64,000 bases of DNA from a virus, in IMG/VR virus record IMGVR_UViG_3300027971_000046, positions 1 to 64,000 of that record, one strand, 5' to 3'. The notes beneath the pieces were generated by a model. That model had not been told where the DNA came from. It searched no databases and was given only the letters and a program-made list of their open reading frames with translations. How positions within the stretch are numbered: the stretch's first letter is position 1; each line of letters opens with the position of its first letter. Position numbers and translations under genes: made by a program. This document shows positions 24,864 through 32,476 of this stretch, one piece after another.

Positions 24864-25283
24864 TCAGCACCCCCGTGCGAGTTTCCTCATGTACTTGCGG
24901 TGTTCCCGCATCAGTACACGGCGTGGAATAGGCAATTTAAATTGCTTGCACAGTTCTAGAGCCTCGCGCTCGGTCTGTCGCTCTAGTGTCAGGTAGTCCT
25001 GTTCCCACCAAATAGGGTCGTCCCGCATCCACTGCTGAAAGTGGGCGTACTCATGGGCTAGGGTGTACAGCCAGTCGGAAGCCTTGCGACCGCCCACGGC
25101 TACACGCAGTTGACCGCTCTGCCCCTTGCGATGCCACGGCTCAATGAAATACCCTTGGCAGCGTTCACCGCCGCCGTTGACTTCGTAGCCACTAGACAGG
25201 GTAAAGCGCACATTGCACTTTTTGCACTGTGAGCGAACGGTCTTGAGAAAGTGTTGAACTCGGGGATTGGTCATGTAAGCCAT
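24864..25283 (-). CDS. SprT-like zinc metallopeptidase-type protein
   Basis: The 139-aa product has an HExxH motif in LAHEYAHFQQW, a downstream acidic helix (EREALELCKQF) that may give the third ligand, and an N-terminal pair of cysteines (QCKKCNVRF). It resembles the small SprT/WLM-like proteins of phages. It is the most upstream gene of the minus-strand block, facing the divergent CobT-like gene. MTNPRVQHF at 25274 is an alternative start. Confidence 0.7.
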   Translation of the reverse strand: MAYMTNPRVQHFLKTVRSQCKKCNVRFTLSSGYEVNGGGERCQGYFIEPWHRKGQSGQLRVAVGGRKASDWLYTLAHEYAHFQQWMRDDPIWWEQDYLTLERQTEREALELCKQFKLPIPRRVLMREHRKYMRKLARGC

Positions 25284-25606
25284 TGGGAATCCTCCTGTTA
25301 TGCCTACTGTATGTTGCTATTCTACCGCACCCAAAATTTCAAGAATAGGGGTGGATCAATACTTGAATGCGAAACAATATTTGAAAGGTATGGGTTTCGA
25401 GATCGAGAGTGTCGAGCGGGGTTCTTGAGGCATTGCGGGAATGGGTGAAGTGTGTCGCGGCTCGTGCGCTCGTGCAGGCGCGTGCGGGCAGCCGCCCCCC
25501 GTACAGGTTATCGGACTCGCTGTCCCCGTAAGTCCTGTATTCCCAAGGGTTTACGCAATCTATATTTGAATCCCCTGTTTCGCTTGCAAATATGCCCATT
25601 TTCCAG
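25284..25606. other. divergent intergenic control region
   Basis: These ~320 bp hold no gene. They contain an inverted copy of the TTTCAAATATT motif found three times at 31.6 kb (25376-25386), a GC-rich palindromic stretch around 25455-25495, the TTATCGGAC element and a sigma70-type promoter for the plus-strand module. Confidence 0.5.
25508..25528 (+). promoter_or_regulatory. shared upstream element (TTATCGGAC ... GCTGTCCCCG)
   Basis: This 21-bp element is identical at 20 of 21 positions to 28060-28080, upstream of the CobS-like gene. The TTATCGGACT core also occurs at 37995, upstream of another leaderless gene. It is a candidate operator for co-regulation. Confidence 0.55.
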
Positions 25607-25612
25607 TACAAT
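25584..25612 (+). promoter_or_regulatory. sigma70-type promoter, leaderless
   Basis: TTGCAA, a 17-bp spacer and TACAAT; the -10 ends 6 nt before the ATG at 25619 and no Shine-Dalgarno sequence is present. Confidence 0.7.
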
Positions 25613-25618
25613 TTGGGT

Positions 25619-28000
25619 ATGTCTACGCCTCTCGTTTCCACCGTCCCGACCGCACCCACCACCGCCAAGTCCATGCTGGCGCGTCTGCTGGCTACCGAAA
25701 ACATTTCGGTGCAGCATGAGAACATTCCCACGGCATTTTTTGATCTGAAGGCGCGTAGCCTCCACCTGCCCATGTGGTCGGGTGTGAGCATGAACCTGTA
25801 CGATATGCTTGTGGGTCACGAAGTGGCTCACGCCCTGTTCACGCCGCAGGACGGTTGGCGCGATGCCATCGACTCCGTGAGCGCGGCTACGGGTTGCAAC
25901 AAGACCCTTGCCAAGTCGTACCTGAACATCGTGGAAGATGCGCGTATTGAGCGCATGATCAAGGCGAAGTTTCCTGGTCTCCGCGCTGACTTCATCAAGG
26001 GCTACGCCACGCTGAACGAGCGCAAGTTCTTTGGCGATCTTTCGAATATTGGCGAGATGTGCTTTGCTGACCGCATGAACCTGCACTACAAGTGCGGCGT
26101 TCACATTGGCACGGCGATCCGCTTCAGCGCGGAAGAGCAGGTGTTCGTTAGCCGCGTGGACGCTGCCAAGACTTGGGCGGATGTGGTGAGCATTGCCGAA
26201 GACATTATCCGTTGGGAGCAGTCGCAGCAGCAGGAGCAGGGCAACCAGCCCCAGCCGCAGGACGGCACTGACAGCGAGGGCGAGGGCGAGGCGCTGCCGT
26301 CCGACAATGACGGCGAGAACGGTGACGCGCAGGACAGCAGCGCGGACGGCATGGACATTGACGGCGAGGAGTCGCAGGAGCAGAACGGTTCTGGCAAGTC
26401 TACTTCGGACACCACCGAAGGCAAGGAGCAGAAGCAGCAGGACGGCAAGGCTTCGAACAACGGCGGCAATGACAGCGCACAGAGCGGCAGCGACAACGCT
26501 GTTGCTGACGGCAAGCCTGAAATGGGCGAAGACGCTGGCGATGACGCTCCCATGCCCACCACGAACAATGCGCTTGAGGAATCGCTCAAGACGCTGAACG
26601 CTGATGAGGGCGACTCGCCCAACCGCGTGATTCGTCTGCCCATGCCGTCCACTGATGCCAAGGAAATCGTGATTGATTTCACCCGCATCATGGCTGACCT
26701 GAAGGCTACGGGTTTCTCGCAGTACATGAACGGCAAGTTCAACATCGCGGACTACACCTCCGCTACCGCTACGATGGCGACCGCGTTCAACCGCAAGAAG
26801 GCGGCTGATGTGTTCCGCCGCTCCACCGTGGCAAAGACGGGTGCATTGGATACGCTCCGCATGAACCAGTACAAGTGGACGGACGACATCTTCCGCCGCA
26901 CCACCCGCGTGGCTGAAGGCAAGAACCACGGCATCGTGATTCTGCTTGACTGGTCGGGTTCAATGAGCGGCATCATGCAGTCCACCATTGGTCAGTTGCT
27001 TATTCTCACGGACTTCTGCCGCAAGGTGGGCGTTCCGTTCGAAGTGTACGCTTTCACGAACACGCCGTACATCAAGGCGGAAAAGGTTCCGCACTACGGC
27101 ACTCCCGAGTACGACCAGTATTGGAAGAACGAACACGCGAAGCAGGACGCTCGTACCGATGCGCTTTCGTTTGCCGCGATGAATCTGCTGAACTTCCTGT
27201 CCTCGCGCATGAAGGCTAACGAGTACGAGGCTATGAAGTCGGCTATGTGGAATTGGTCGCGCATGAGCGGCTACGATCTCCGCTTCGCCATGAACAGCAC
27301 CCCCACCCATGCGGCTCTGCTGTACGCATCGGAGATCGTTGGCAACTTCATCAAGCGCAACGGCATTCAGATTGCCCACACGGTGGTGCTGACTGACGGC
27401 GAACCCACGGACGACATTGATTTCTCGTTCAACCGTTGGGCGCGTTCGCAGGGCAAGGAAGCCTACGGTTCGGATTGGCGTGACTCGTACCGCAGCGCGG
27501 TGGTGATGAATGACCCCGTGACTGGCGCGTCTTACGATGTGCAGCGTGTGCATGGCAAGACGGGCAAGTACTACACCTACGGCAATGTGGTGTTCACTGG
27601 CGAAGGACGCAACCACACCACGCAGGTCGCGCTCGACATTCTGCGCCGCCGCACTGGCTCCAAGATCCATTGGATCGGTCTGACCGAGCGTAGCCGTGCC
27701 ATCCAAGCGGAGAACTACGGCATGACTGCCGCCAAGGGCAGCAATTGGAAGCGTGACGGTTTCATCCGTGGCGCGGTTGCGGGTTGGGATTCGGCGGTGA
27801 TTGTGAACGCCGAGCGTTTCCTCCGCAACACGGACGGCAGCGTGTCGGCAACCGCGCAGAAGTTCCTGACTGCTGCGGAGTCCAAGATGGACAACGCTGC
27901 CACGAAGTCCACGCTTGCCAATGCGTTCATGGAAACGCAGATCGCGCAGGGTTCGCTCCGCACGGTCGCGTCCATCATCGGAGACTACCTCGCGGTCTAA
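25619..28000 (+). CDS. CobT-like von Willebrand factor A protein with N-terminal HExxH domain
   Basis: The 793-aa protein has three parts. Residues 1-200 hold a zinc-peptidase-like motif HEVAH (67-71) followed by a helix NIVEDARIERM that could provide a third ligand. Residues ~205-335 are a long, very acidic Q/E/D/S-rich linker. The C-terminal half is a VWA domain with the MIDAS motif DWSGSMSG (D444) and ...VVLTDGEPTDD. CobT-type VWA proteins work with CobS/MoxR AAA+ ATPases as metal-insertion or remodelling machines. The matching ATPase is the next gene. The start follows a -10 element by 6 nt. Confidence 0.88.
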   Translation: MSTPLVSTVPTAPTTAKSMLARLLATENISVQHENIPTAFFDLKARSLHLPMWSGVSMNLYDMLVGHEVAHALFTPQDGWRDAIDSVSAATGCNKTLAKSYLNIVEDARIERMIKAKFPGLRADFIKGYATLNERKFFGDLSNIGEMCFADRMNLHYKCGVHIGTAIRFSAEEQVFVSRVDAAKTWADVVSIAEDIIRWEQSQQQEQGNQPQPQDGTDSEGEGEALPSDNDGENGDAQDSSADGMDIDGEESQEQNGSGKSTSDTTEGKEQKQQDGKASNNGGNDSAQSGSDNAVADGKPEMGEDAGDDAPMPTTNNALEESLKTLNADEGDSPNRVIRLPMPSTDAKEIVIDFTRIMADLKATGFSQYMNGKFNIADYTSATATMATAFNRKKAADVFRRSTVAKTGALDTLRMNQYKWTDDIFRRTTRVAEGKNHGIVILLDWSGSMSGIMQSTIGQLLILTDFCRKVGVPFEVYAFTNTPYIKAEKVPHYGTPEYDQYWKNEHAKQDARTDALSFAAMNLLNFLSSRMKANEYEAMKSAMWNWSRMSGYDLRFAMNSTPTHAALLYASEIVGNFIKRNGIQIAHTVVLTDGEPTDDIDFSFNRWARSQGKEAYGSDWRDSYRSAVVMNDPVTGASYDVQRVHGKTGKYYTYGNVVFTGEGRNHTTQVALDILRRRTGSKIHWIGLTERSRAIQAENYGMTAAKGSNWKRDGFIRGAVAGWDSAVIVNAERFLRNTDGSVSATAQKFLTAAESKMDNAATKSTLANAFMETQIAQGSLRTVASIIGDYLAV

Positions 28001-28059
28001 AAACCGCAGTTTTTCACTAATAGCGTAAAGTCCTTTACTACAAGGGGTTACAGCAGATA

Positions 28060-28080
28060 TTATCGGACGCGCTGTCCCCG
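28060..28080 (+). promoter_or_regulatory. shared upstream element, second copy
   Basis: Identical to the element at 25508-25528 except one base. It lies 63 nt upstream of the CobS-like start codon. The partial third copy at 37995 lies at the same distance from its ATG. Confidence 0.55.
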
Positions 28081-28086
28081 CAAGCC

Positions 28087-28115
28087 TTGAAATACAGGCA
28101 GAAATGCAGTAGAAT
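28087..28115 (+). promoter_or_regulatory. sigma70-type promoter, leaderless
   Basis: TTGAAA, a 17-bp spacer and TAGAAT, ending 7 nt before the ATG at 28123; no Shine-Dalgarno sequence. Confidence 0.65.
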
Positions 28116-28122
28116 AAACCAC

Positions 28123-29469
28123 ATGAAGACCGCTTCTTTCAACATGACCTCTTCCCAGTTCGCCTTTATCGCTGCTGTTCGTCCGCACCTCGCGGCGTTC
28201 GGCATCACTGCCAAGACTTCCTGCAATGGGCAGTCGGTGCAGTTCTCGCCCCTGTTCCGCGCCGCGCACAAGGCGGGCTACGCTGCTGTTCCCGCGTGGT
28301 GCATGGACAAGACCCGCAAGTGTGGGCGTGGCGTGTACGCGCTGCCTGAACTCTTCGCGGACGATGCCGCGTTCACGATCACCGAAGTGAAGCGTGGTCG
28401 CCCTGCGGGTGCAAAGACCGCGAAGCCCGTGAAGAGCGCGAAGCCGAAGACTGTCGCGGCTGTGGAGCCGAAGACTGTCGCGGCTCCTGCCGCGCAGGTC
28501 GAAGAGTGCAGCGCGGTTGCGCTCACTGCGGGTACGGACACCGTGAGCCTTGCGCGTCAGGTCACGCAGGGCGAGGCGGACTCGTTCATTCCGTCCACCG
28601 ACTCCAACTATGTGGCATGGGGTTACCACAGCGAAATCAAGGACATCGTGAAGAAGGGCATTTTCGCGCCCGTGTTCATCACGGGTCTGAGCGGCAACGG
28701 TAAGACCACGATGGTGGAGCAGGTGTGCGCCTCGCTGAAGCGCGAGTGCATCCGCGTGAACTTCACCGCGCAGACGGACGAAGACGAACTCATCGGTGGC
28801 TTCCGCCTCATCAACGGCGAAACCAAGTTCGTGCCTGGTCCCGTGCTTGTGGCGATGGAGCGCGGCGCGATCCTGCTGCTTGACGAGATCGACCTTGGTG
28901 GTCACCTCATCATGTGCTTGCAGTCCGTGCTTGAGGGCAAGGGCAAGTACATCCCGAAGATCGGCAAGTATGTGCGTCCTGCCAAGGGCTTCAATGTGTT
29001 CGCTACCGCGAACACGAAGGGCAAGGGCGACAACGAAGGTCGCTTTGTCGGCACGAACATGATGAACGAGGCGTTCCTTGAGCGTTTCGACTTCACCTAC
29101 GAGCAGGACTACGCTTCCAACGCGGTGGAGAAGAAGATTCTCGCCAAGTACGCGGAGTCGCTTGGTGTGGACGAAGACGCTTTCATCGACAACCTTGTGT
29201 CGTGGGCTGACATCATCCGCAAGTCGTTCAAGCAGCAGGTGGTGAGCGAGATCATCACCACTCGCCGTCTGCTCCACATCATCAAGGCGTTCTCCATCTT
29301 TGGCGACAAGATGAAGAGCATTGAGCGGTGCGTGGCGCGTTTCGATGAGGACACGAAGGAGTCGTTCCTCCAGTTCTACACGAAGGTGGACGCGGACGCG
29401 CAGCCCAAGCCGCAGGTGCAGGACGCGCCCACGGCGAAGTCCAATGACCCCAACGCTTGCCCGTTCTAA
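28123..29469 (+). CDS. cobS: CobS/MoxR-type AAA+ ATPase
   Basis: The 448-aa protein has an N-terminal ~85-aa domain shared with the small protein at 29823, then an Ala/Lys/Pro linker, then an AAA+ core. The core has Walker A GLSGNGKTT (188-196), Walker B LLLDEID (D254-E255), sensor-1 ATANT and an arginine-finger region LERFDFTY. The pattern is that of CobS, the ATPase subunit of aerobic cobaltochelatase, which is common in T4-type cyanophages. With the VWA partner upstream it probably forms a two-component remodelling complex. A real role in cobalamin synthesis is unproven, as no CobN-like chelatase is in the window. Confidence 0.9.
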   Translation: MKTASFNMTSSQFAFIAAVRPHLAAFGITAKTSCNGQSVQFSPLFRAAHKAGYAAVPAWCMDKTRKCGRGVYALPELFADDAAFTITEVKRGRPAGAKTAKPVKSAKPKTVAAVEPKTVAAPAAQVEECSAVALTAGTDTVSLARQVTQGEADSFIPSTDSNYVAWGYHSEIKDIVKKGIFAPVFITGLSGNGKTTMVEQVCASLKRECIRVNFTAQTDEDELIGGFRLINGETKFVPGPVLVAMERGAILLLDEIDLGGHLIMCLQSVLEGKGKYIPKIGKYVRPAKGFNVFATANTKGKGDNEGRFVGTNMMNEAFLERFDFTYEQDYASNAVEKKILAKYAESLGVDEDAFIDNLVSWADIIRKSFKQQVVSEIITTRRLLHIIKAFSIFGDKMKSIERCVARFDEDTKESFLQFYTKVDADAQPKPQVQDAPTAKSNDPNACPF

Positions 29470-29483
29470 TAGGAGGCGCACAC

Positions 29484-29804
29484 ATGGACGACACCTTCAA
29501 GGGCAGCATCGTGATACGGCACACGCCTAGCGGCAAAGTAGTGCCAGACCACAATCAGATCAAGATTGTGTTTCCCAATCGGTACACGGTCAGCATCGTG
29601 TACGGCGCATCGGTGTACTCCACGAACCGCAGCGGTTCGCGGTTCGATCAAAAAATTCTTTCAGACGATTACGCTACGAGCGTAGAGATCGCCATCCTGA
29701 ACCCCGAAGGGCTGTTCGTGCCCTTCAAGGACGGCGAAGACATCAAGGGATTCGTCCCGCTCACTGAACTGTTCGGCATTCTCAACTGGGTTTCTACCCG
29801 CTAA
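29484..29804 (+). CDS. hypothetical protein, 106 aa
   Basis: It starts at the ATG at 29484 after AGGAGGCGCACAC, 14 nt behind the ATPase gene and in the same operon. It is a small beta-rich protein (SIVIRHTPSGKVVPDHNQIK, RYTVSIVYGASVYS) ending GILNWVSTR. Family unknown. Operon position links it to the CobS/CobT-like pair. Confidence 0.7.
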   Translation: MDDTFKGSIVIRHTPSGKVVPDHNQIKIVFPNRYTVSIVYGASVYSTNRSGSRFDQKILSDDYATSVEIAILNPEGLFVPFKDGEDIKGFVPLTELFGILNWVSTR

Positions 29805-29822
29805 CACAAGGAAATGACTTCA

Positions 29823-30200
29823 ATGACTACCAACAACAACACGCTTCCCCTTCTCGCCTCTTACACCCCTGGTCAGATTGAATTCATCAAGTTTCTTCAG
29901 ACGAATCGCGGCGCGCTGACGGTGTACGACACCTGCACCGTGAGCCGCAAGGACTTGGTGACCCTGCTGTCCAAGAGCGTGTATGTGGCTGTGCCCGCGT
30001 GGATCGCCGCTGCGAAGGCTCGTCGTGCGGGTCGCGGCAACTACTACATTCCTGAACTCCACGCAGAGATCGCCGCTCTCACTGTGAACACCAACAACCG
30101 CGGTCGCAAGGCAGGATCGCGCAACAAGAAGGGCGTGGTCGCCCCGCCCACCCCGCCGCAGACTCCCGCGCAGCCCCAGTTTGCCGCCACCACCGCCTAA
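29823..30200 (+). CDS. free-standing homologue of the CobS-like N-terminal domain
   Basis: The 125-aa product aligns by eye with residues ~8-95 of the ATPase. Shared pieces are QxxFIxx near the start, YVAVPAWI versus YAAVPAWC, AGRGNYYIPEL versus CGRGVYALPEL, and RGRKAGSRNKK versus RGRPAGAKTAK. It thus looks like a duplicated substrate- or partner-binding domain without the AAA+ core. The start at 29823 was preferred because the ATG at 29814 is too close to AAGGA. Confidence 0.75.
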   Translation: MTTNNNTLPLLASYTPGQIEFIKFLQTNRGALTVYDTCTVSRKDLVTLLSKSVYVAVPAWIAAAKARRAGRGNYYIPELHAEIAALTVNTNNRGRKAGSRNKKGVVAPPTPPQTPAQPQFAATTA

Positions 30201-30220
30201 TTTCTCAAAGGAACCACACA

Positions 30221-30451
30221 ATGGCACTCGGAACCATCACCATCAAGATTCTCCGCGCTCGGGTTGCGTGTCTCATGTCGGAAAACGCCGCTCTGCACCG
30301 CGAAAACAAGCGTCTCCGCGCTGCGTGTGAAGTGTTTGACTACAAGCCAGCCGCCGAAATCCCCGTGACCGACCCCACTGAACGGGACTACGGGCTTGGT
30401 GGAGACGAATGGATTGATTCGCGCAGCGGTCGGGACACCTGGCACTCGTAA
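30221..30451 (+). CDS. small coiled-coil protein, 76 aa
   Basis: AAAGGAACCACACA precedes the ATG. The first half is a helix with leucine heptads (ILRARVACLMSENAALHREN), which suits dimerisation. The second half is acidic. It sits at the end of the ATPase operon, 7 nt before a tRNA gene. Function unknown. Confidence 0.65.
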   Translation: MALGTITIKILRARVACLMSENAALHRENKRLRAACEVFDYKPAAEIPVTDPTERDYGLGGDEWIDSRSGRDTWHS

Positions 30452-30457
30452 AAATCA

Positions 30458-30531
30458 GTCCCTGTAACTCAGCAGGATAGAGTAGCCGCCTTCTAAGTGG
30501 CAAGTCAGTGGTTCGAATCCACTCAGGGACG
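30458..30531 (+). tRNA. tRNA-Arg (anticodon TCT)
   Basis: Full cloverleaf: acceptor GTCCCTG/CAGGGAC, D arm with GAGT, anticodon stem GCCGC/GTGGC with loop CTTCTAA, and T arm AGTGG-TTCGAAT-CCACT. CCA is not encoded. It reads AGA codons. Confidence 0.93.
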
Positions 30532-30545
30532 CTAGAAACACGAAA

Positions 30546-30755
30546 ATGAACGCAAATTACGCAACAATTCGCAACGGAGTAGTGCTGCTGTGGCGCAGTG
30601 GGTGGAATTCACCCCTCTGCACGGTGTGTCGGGACGCGCAAAACGCTCAAGTCTACGGCAATGAACTCGTAGTAGCGTTCCGAAACGGCTCCACCACGGT
30701 TTTTCGCATTACTCCGAACGGTTCCAACGCATTTCCTGTCCGCACTACTCGCTAA
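30546..30755 (+). CDS. small hypothetical protein, 69 aa
   Basis: The ATG lies 14 nt after the tRNA-Arg. The sequence is beta-rich (GVVLLWRSGWNSPLCTVCRD, GNELVVAFRNGSTTVFRI) with a CTVC pair. No obvious ribosome binding site precedes it, so it may be translated from the tRNA-processed transcript. Family unknown. Confidence 0.55.
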   Translation: MNANYATIRNGVVLLWRSGWNSPLCTVCRDAQNAQVYGNELVVAFRNGSTTVFRITPNGSNAFPVRTTR

Positions 30756-30768
30756 AAGAGAAAAAATC

Positions 30769-30933
30769 ATGCCCCGACTCGCCGTGCTTGAATGTGACCT
30801 CCGTGACGACACCATTAATTGGGCGGAATTCGATAATTCCATCCGCTCGGACGCTGATCCGCGTGAAATCCGCCGCCCCACTGACGAAGACGAGTGGGAA
30901 GACGAGGATGACAGCGACAACGACCGCCGCTAA
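30769..30933 (+). CDS. small acidic protein, 54 aa
   Basis: Frame from ATG 30769 (MPRLAVLECDLRDD) to TAA 30931-30933, with an AAAAGAGAAAA leader. The C-terminal half is strongly acidic (PTDEDEWEDEDDSDN). It fills the gap between two tRNAs. Function unknown. Confidence 0.55.
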   Translation: MPRLAVLECDLRDDTINWAEFDNSIRSDADPREIRRPTDEDEWEDEDDSDNDRR

Positions 30934-30946
30934 TCACTAAACTCTT

Positions 30947-31019
30947 GGCACTGTAGCCCAATGGCAGAGGCATTCGACTCAAAATCGAACTAGTGTGGGT
31001 TCGACTCCCACCAGTGCTA
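30947..31019 (+). tRNA. tRNA with CAA anticodon and short variable loop
   Basis: All stems form: acceptor GGCACTG/CAGTGCT (first pair G-T), anticodon stem TTCGA/TCGAA with loop CTCAAAA, T arm GTGGG-TTCGACT-CCCAC, discriminator A. The anticodon CAA would read UUG (Leu). The variable loop has only 5 nt, whereas leucine tRNAs normally have a long variable arm. The charging identity is therefore uncertain. Confidence 0.8.
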
Positions 31020-31029
31020 CTAAAAAACT

Positions 31030-31350
31030 ATGAAAACTCACGAATTCCGCAACACCGTAGCCAAGCACCGCTGCCACCGCTTTGTCACCCTCATGCAGCC
31101 GTACAGCCAGGGACGCACCACTGTGACCTTCCACTACGATCCCGATGGCGCGTTTGCATTCGTGTGGCTCACTGCCACTAGCGCGGACGGCAAGCCCGTG
31201 TATGTGTCTGATGGGCACTACGCGCTAGAGAGCGACTGGCATATCTCCCTGTTCACTGAGAACGCACGGCGCGTGTGGGGTGATCTGCGCTCAGAGGGAT
31301 GGGTAGAGATTGCACAGGGCAGCATTGGTGCGCCTGTGAGTACTAAATAA
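31030..31350 (+). CDS. hypothetical protein, 106 aa
   Basis: The ATG lies 11 nt after the tRNA with no ribosome binding site visible. The protein is mixed alpha/beta (RTTVTFHYDPDGAFAFVWLT, DWHISLFTENARRVWGDL). Its stop overlaps a late-type TAAATA element. Not recognised. Confidence 0.6.
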   Translation: MKTHEFRNTVAKHRCHRFVTLMQPYSQGRTTVTFHYDPDGAFAFVWLTATSADGKPVYVSDGHYALESDWHISLFTENARRVWGDLRSEGWVEIAQGSIGAPVSTK

Positions 31351-31427
31351 ATCGTAGCCGTGTGGGATTCGTCCCGTGCATCGCTACAACGCCCCTGTCC
31401 GCCTACGCACGGACAGGGGCTTTTTTT
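31344..31427 (+). ncRNA. candidate small late RNA: TAAATA promoter, UUCG hairpin, terminator
   Basis: TAAATA at 31344-31349 is followed by a sequence that folds as GTAGC ... GGGA-TTCG-TCCC ... GCTAC. A strong terminator then follows (GCCCCTGTCCG / CGGACAGGGGC, then seven T) at 31391-31427. No reading frame of note lies between. A ~70-nt stable RNA is predicted. It may instead just be a leader-less terminator region. Confidence 0.4.
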
Positions 31428-31860
31428 ATTTCTACACCGCGTACTCCCCCGCACAACGCAGTCGGACAACAGTGCCAGGCGAAACCGTGGGGGGTTTAGT
31501 GGGCGCGTTAGCACCTCAACCCAAAATCCTCAAATCGCATTTCAAAAAATCACGGTGGGACTCCACCCTACCATACTTTTCAAATATTCACCGTGGGGTT
31601 TCCACCCCACCCAAGTTTTCAAATATTGGGTTCCCATACGCCCCTCCCACACTTTTCAAATATTGGAGCCTCCCCTTGGAGCCTCCCCGTGCCGCCTTCC
31701 CGCCCACGCGCCCCTGTGCCGCCTGTAGCCCCGTGCAGCCCCGTACAGCCTCCCCACGCCACACCGAAACGCTTACAGCCACACCGAAACCCTTACCACA
31801 CGCCCCCCATATCCCGAAACGCTTACGGATTGAAATATGGAAGAATGGGCACACGGGTCT
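31428..31860. repeat. gene-free repeat region (two iteron-like families)
   Basis: I see no convincing gene in ~430 bp. TTTTCAAATATT occurs at 31577-31588, 31616-31627 and 31653-31664 (spacing 39 and 37). CCGAAACGCTTAC-type 13-mers occur at 31764-31776, 31784-31796 and 31814-31826 (spacing 20 and 30, i.e. near whole helical turns). A C-rich pyrimidine tract separates them. This is a candidate operator cluster or replication-linked site. Confidence 0.55.
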
Positions 31861-31887
31861 TGACCTCTCCACCCCATACCGTATACT
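31860..31887 (+). promoter_or_regulatory. sigma70-type promoter, leaderless
   Basis: TTGACC, a 16-bp spacer and TATACT. The -10 ends 6 nt before the ATG at 31894. Confidence 0.7.
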
Positions 31888-31893
31888 TGGGGT

Positions 31894-32028
31894 ATGAAAG
31901 AGCAATTCCTGTTTAGTTGGGTTTTACCTGCCACCGCAGCAATCACCGCGCTGCTCCTGTTTGTGCTGCTGCTGAGTGTGGTGTGGGACTACATGAGCGC
32001 AGAAGGAGGAAGCCGCCGTGAACGCTGA
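31894..32028 (+). CDS. small single-pass membrane protein, 44 aa
   Basis: The frame MKEQFLFSWVLP... to TGA at 32026-32028 has one strong hydrophobic helix (AAITALLLFVLLLSVVW) and a basic tail (GGSRRER). It starts 6 nt after a -10 element. The next gene starts inside its end with a GGAGGAAG ribosome binding site. The role is unknown; possibilities include superinfection exclusion or lysis control. Confidence 0.65.
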   Translation: MKEQFLFSWVLPATAAITALLLFVLLLSVVWDYMSAEGGSRRER

Positions 32029-32419
32029 TCCCTCTCAACAGGTGCAGTCCTATGCGTTTCGTTCCCGCTACGGTGTGCTGCGGTCGCTGTCCCCGTGTGG
32101 ATGGGGTGATGACGGCTACCGCCACTACATTGTGGACGGTGTGTCTGCGTATGTGCGCGGCGGCGAGGGCATGATTGATTTTGAGGGCGGACCGTTTGTC
32201 CACACAGGTGAATTTATTAATCCCGAATCTCCTCAACCCGTGTACTTGGTGGAGTGCTTGGGCGCGTTCCCGTGCATTGGCGCGGATGAAATCATTGTGG
32301 GCGTGGAGTGGGTGGACGGCGAGAGCGCGGCGCGGCTTCGCCGCGCCTCCCTATATTCCAAGGCGGACGGACACTACTACGCACACATTTGGACGCGGCG
32401 CGTATCTGACAACTCGTAA
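32018..32419 (+). CDS. hypothetical protein, 133 aa
   Basis: The start is GTG at 32018 behind GAAGGAGGAAGCC, overlapping the upstream gene by 11 nt. It is a beta-rich protein (YAFRSRYGVLRSLSPCGWGD, GADEIIVGVEWVDGESAARL). No family is recognised. Confidence 0.65.
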   Translation: MNADPSQQVQSYAFRSRYGVLRSLSPCGWGDDGYRHYIVDGVSAYVRGGEGMIDFEGGPFVHTGEFINPESPQPVYLVECLGAFPCIGADEIIVGVEWVDGESAARLRRASLYSKADGHYYAHIWTRRVSDNS

Positions 32420-32476
32420 CACTTTTTAGGTGATGGCTGCGGTGTTTGCCCGTTCTCGCAACCGAAAGGCTTAAAT

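Noticed and set aside
25508-26929. Long open frame (473 codons) on the minus strand opposite the CobT-like gene
   Set aside because: It runs antisense to a well-supported VWA protein; the translation is Val/Leu/Arg/His-rich without motifs, a side effect of the codon bias of the plus-strand gene.
28060-29481. Long open frame (473 codons) on the minus strand opposite the CobS-like gene
   Set aside because: Same reason: the plus strand has intact Walker motifs, while the antisense product is Arg/His/Leu/Val-rich and has no ribosome binding site.
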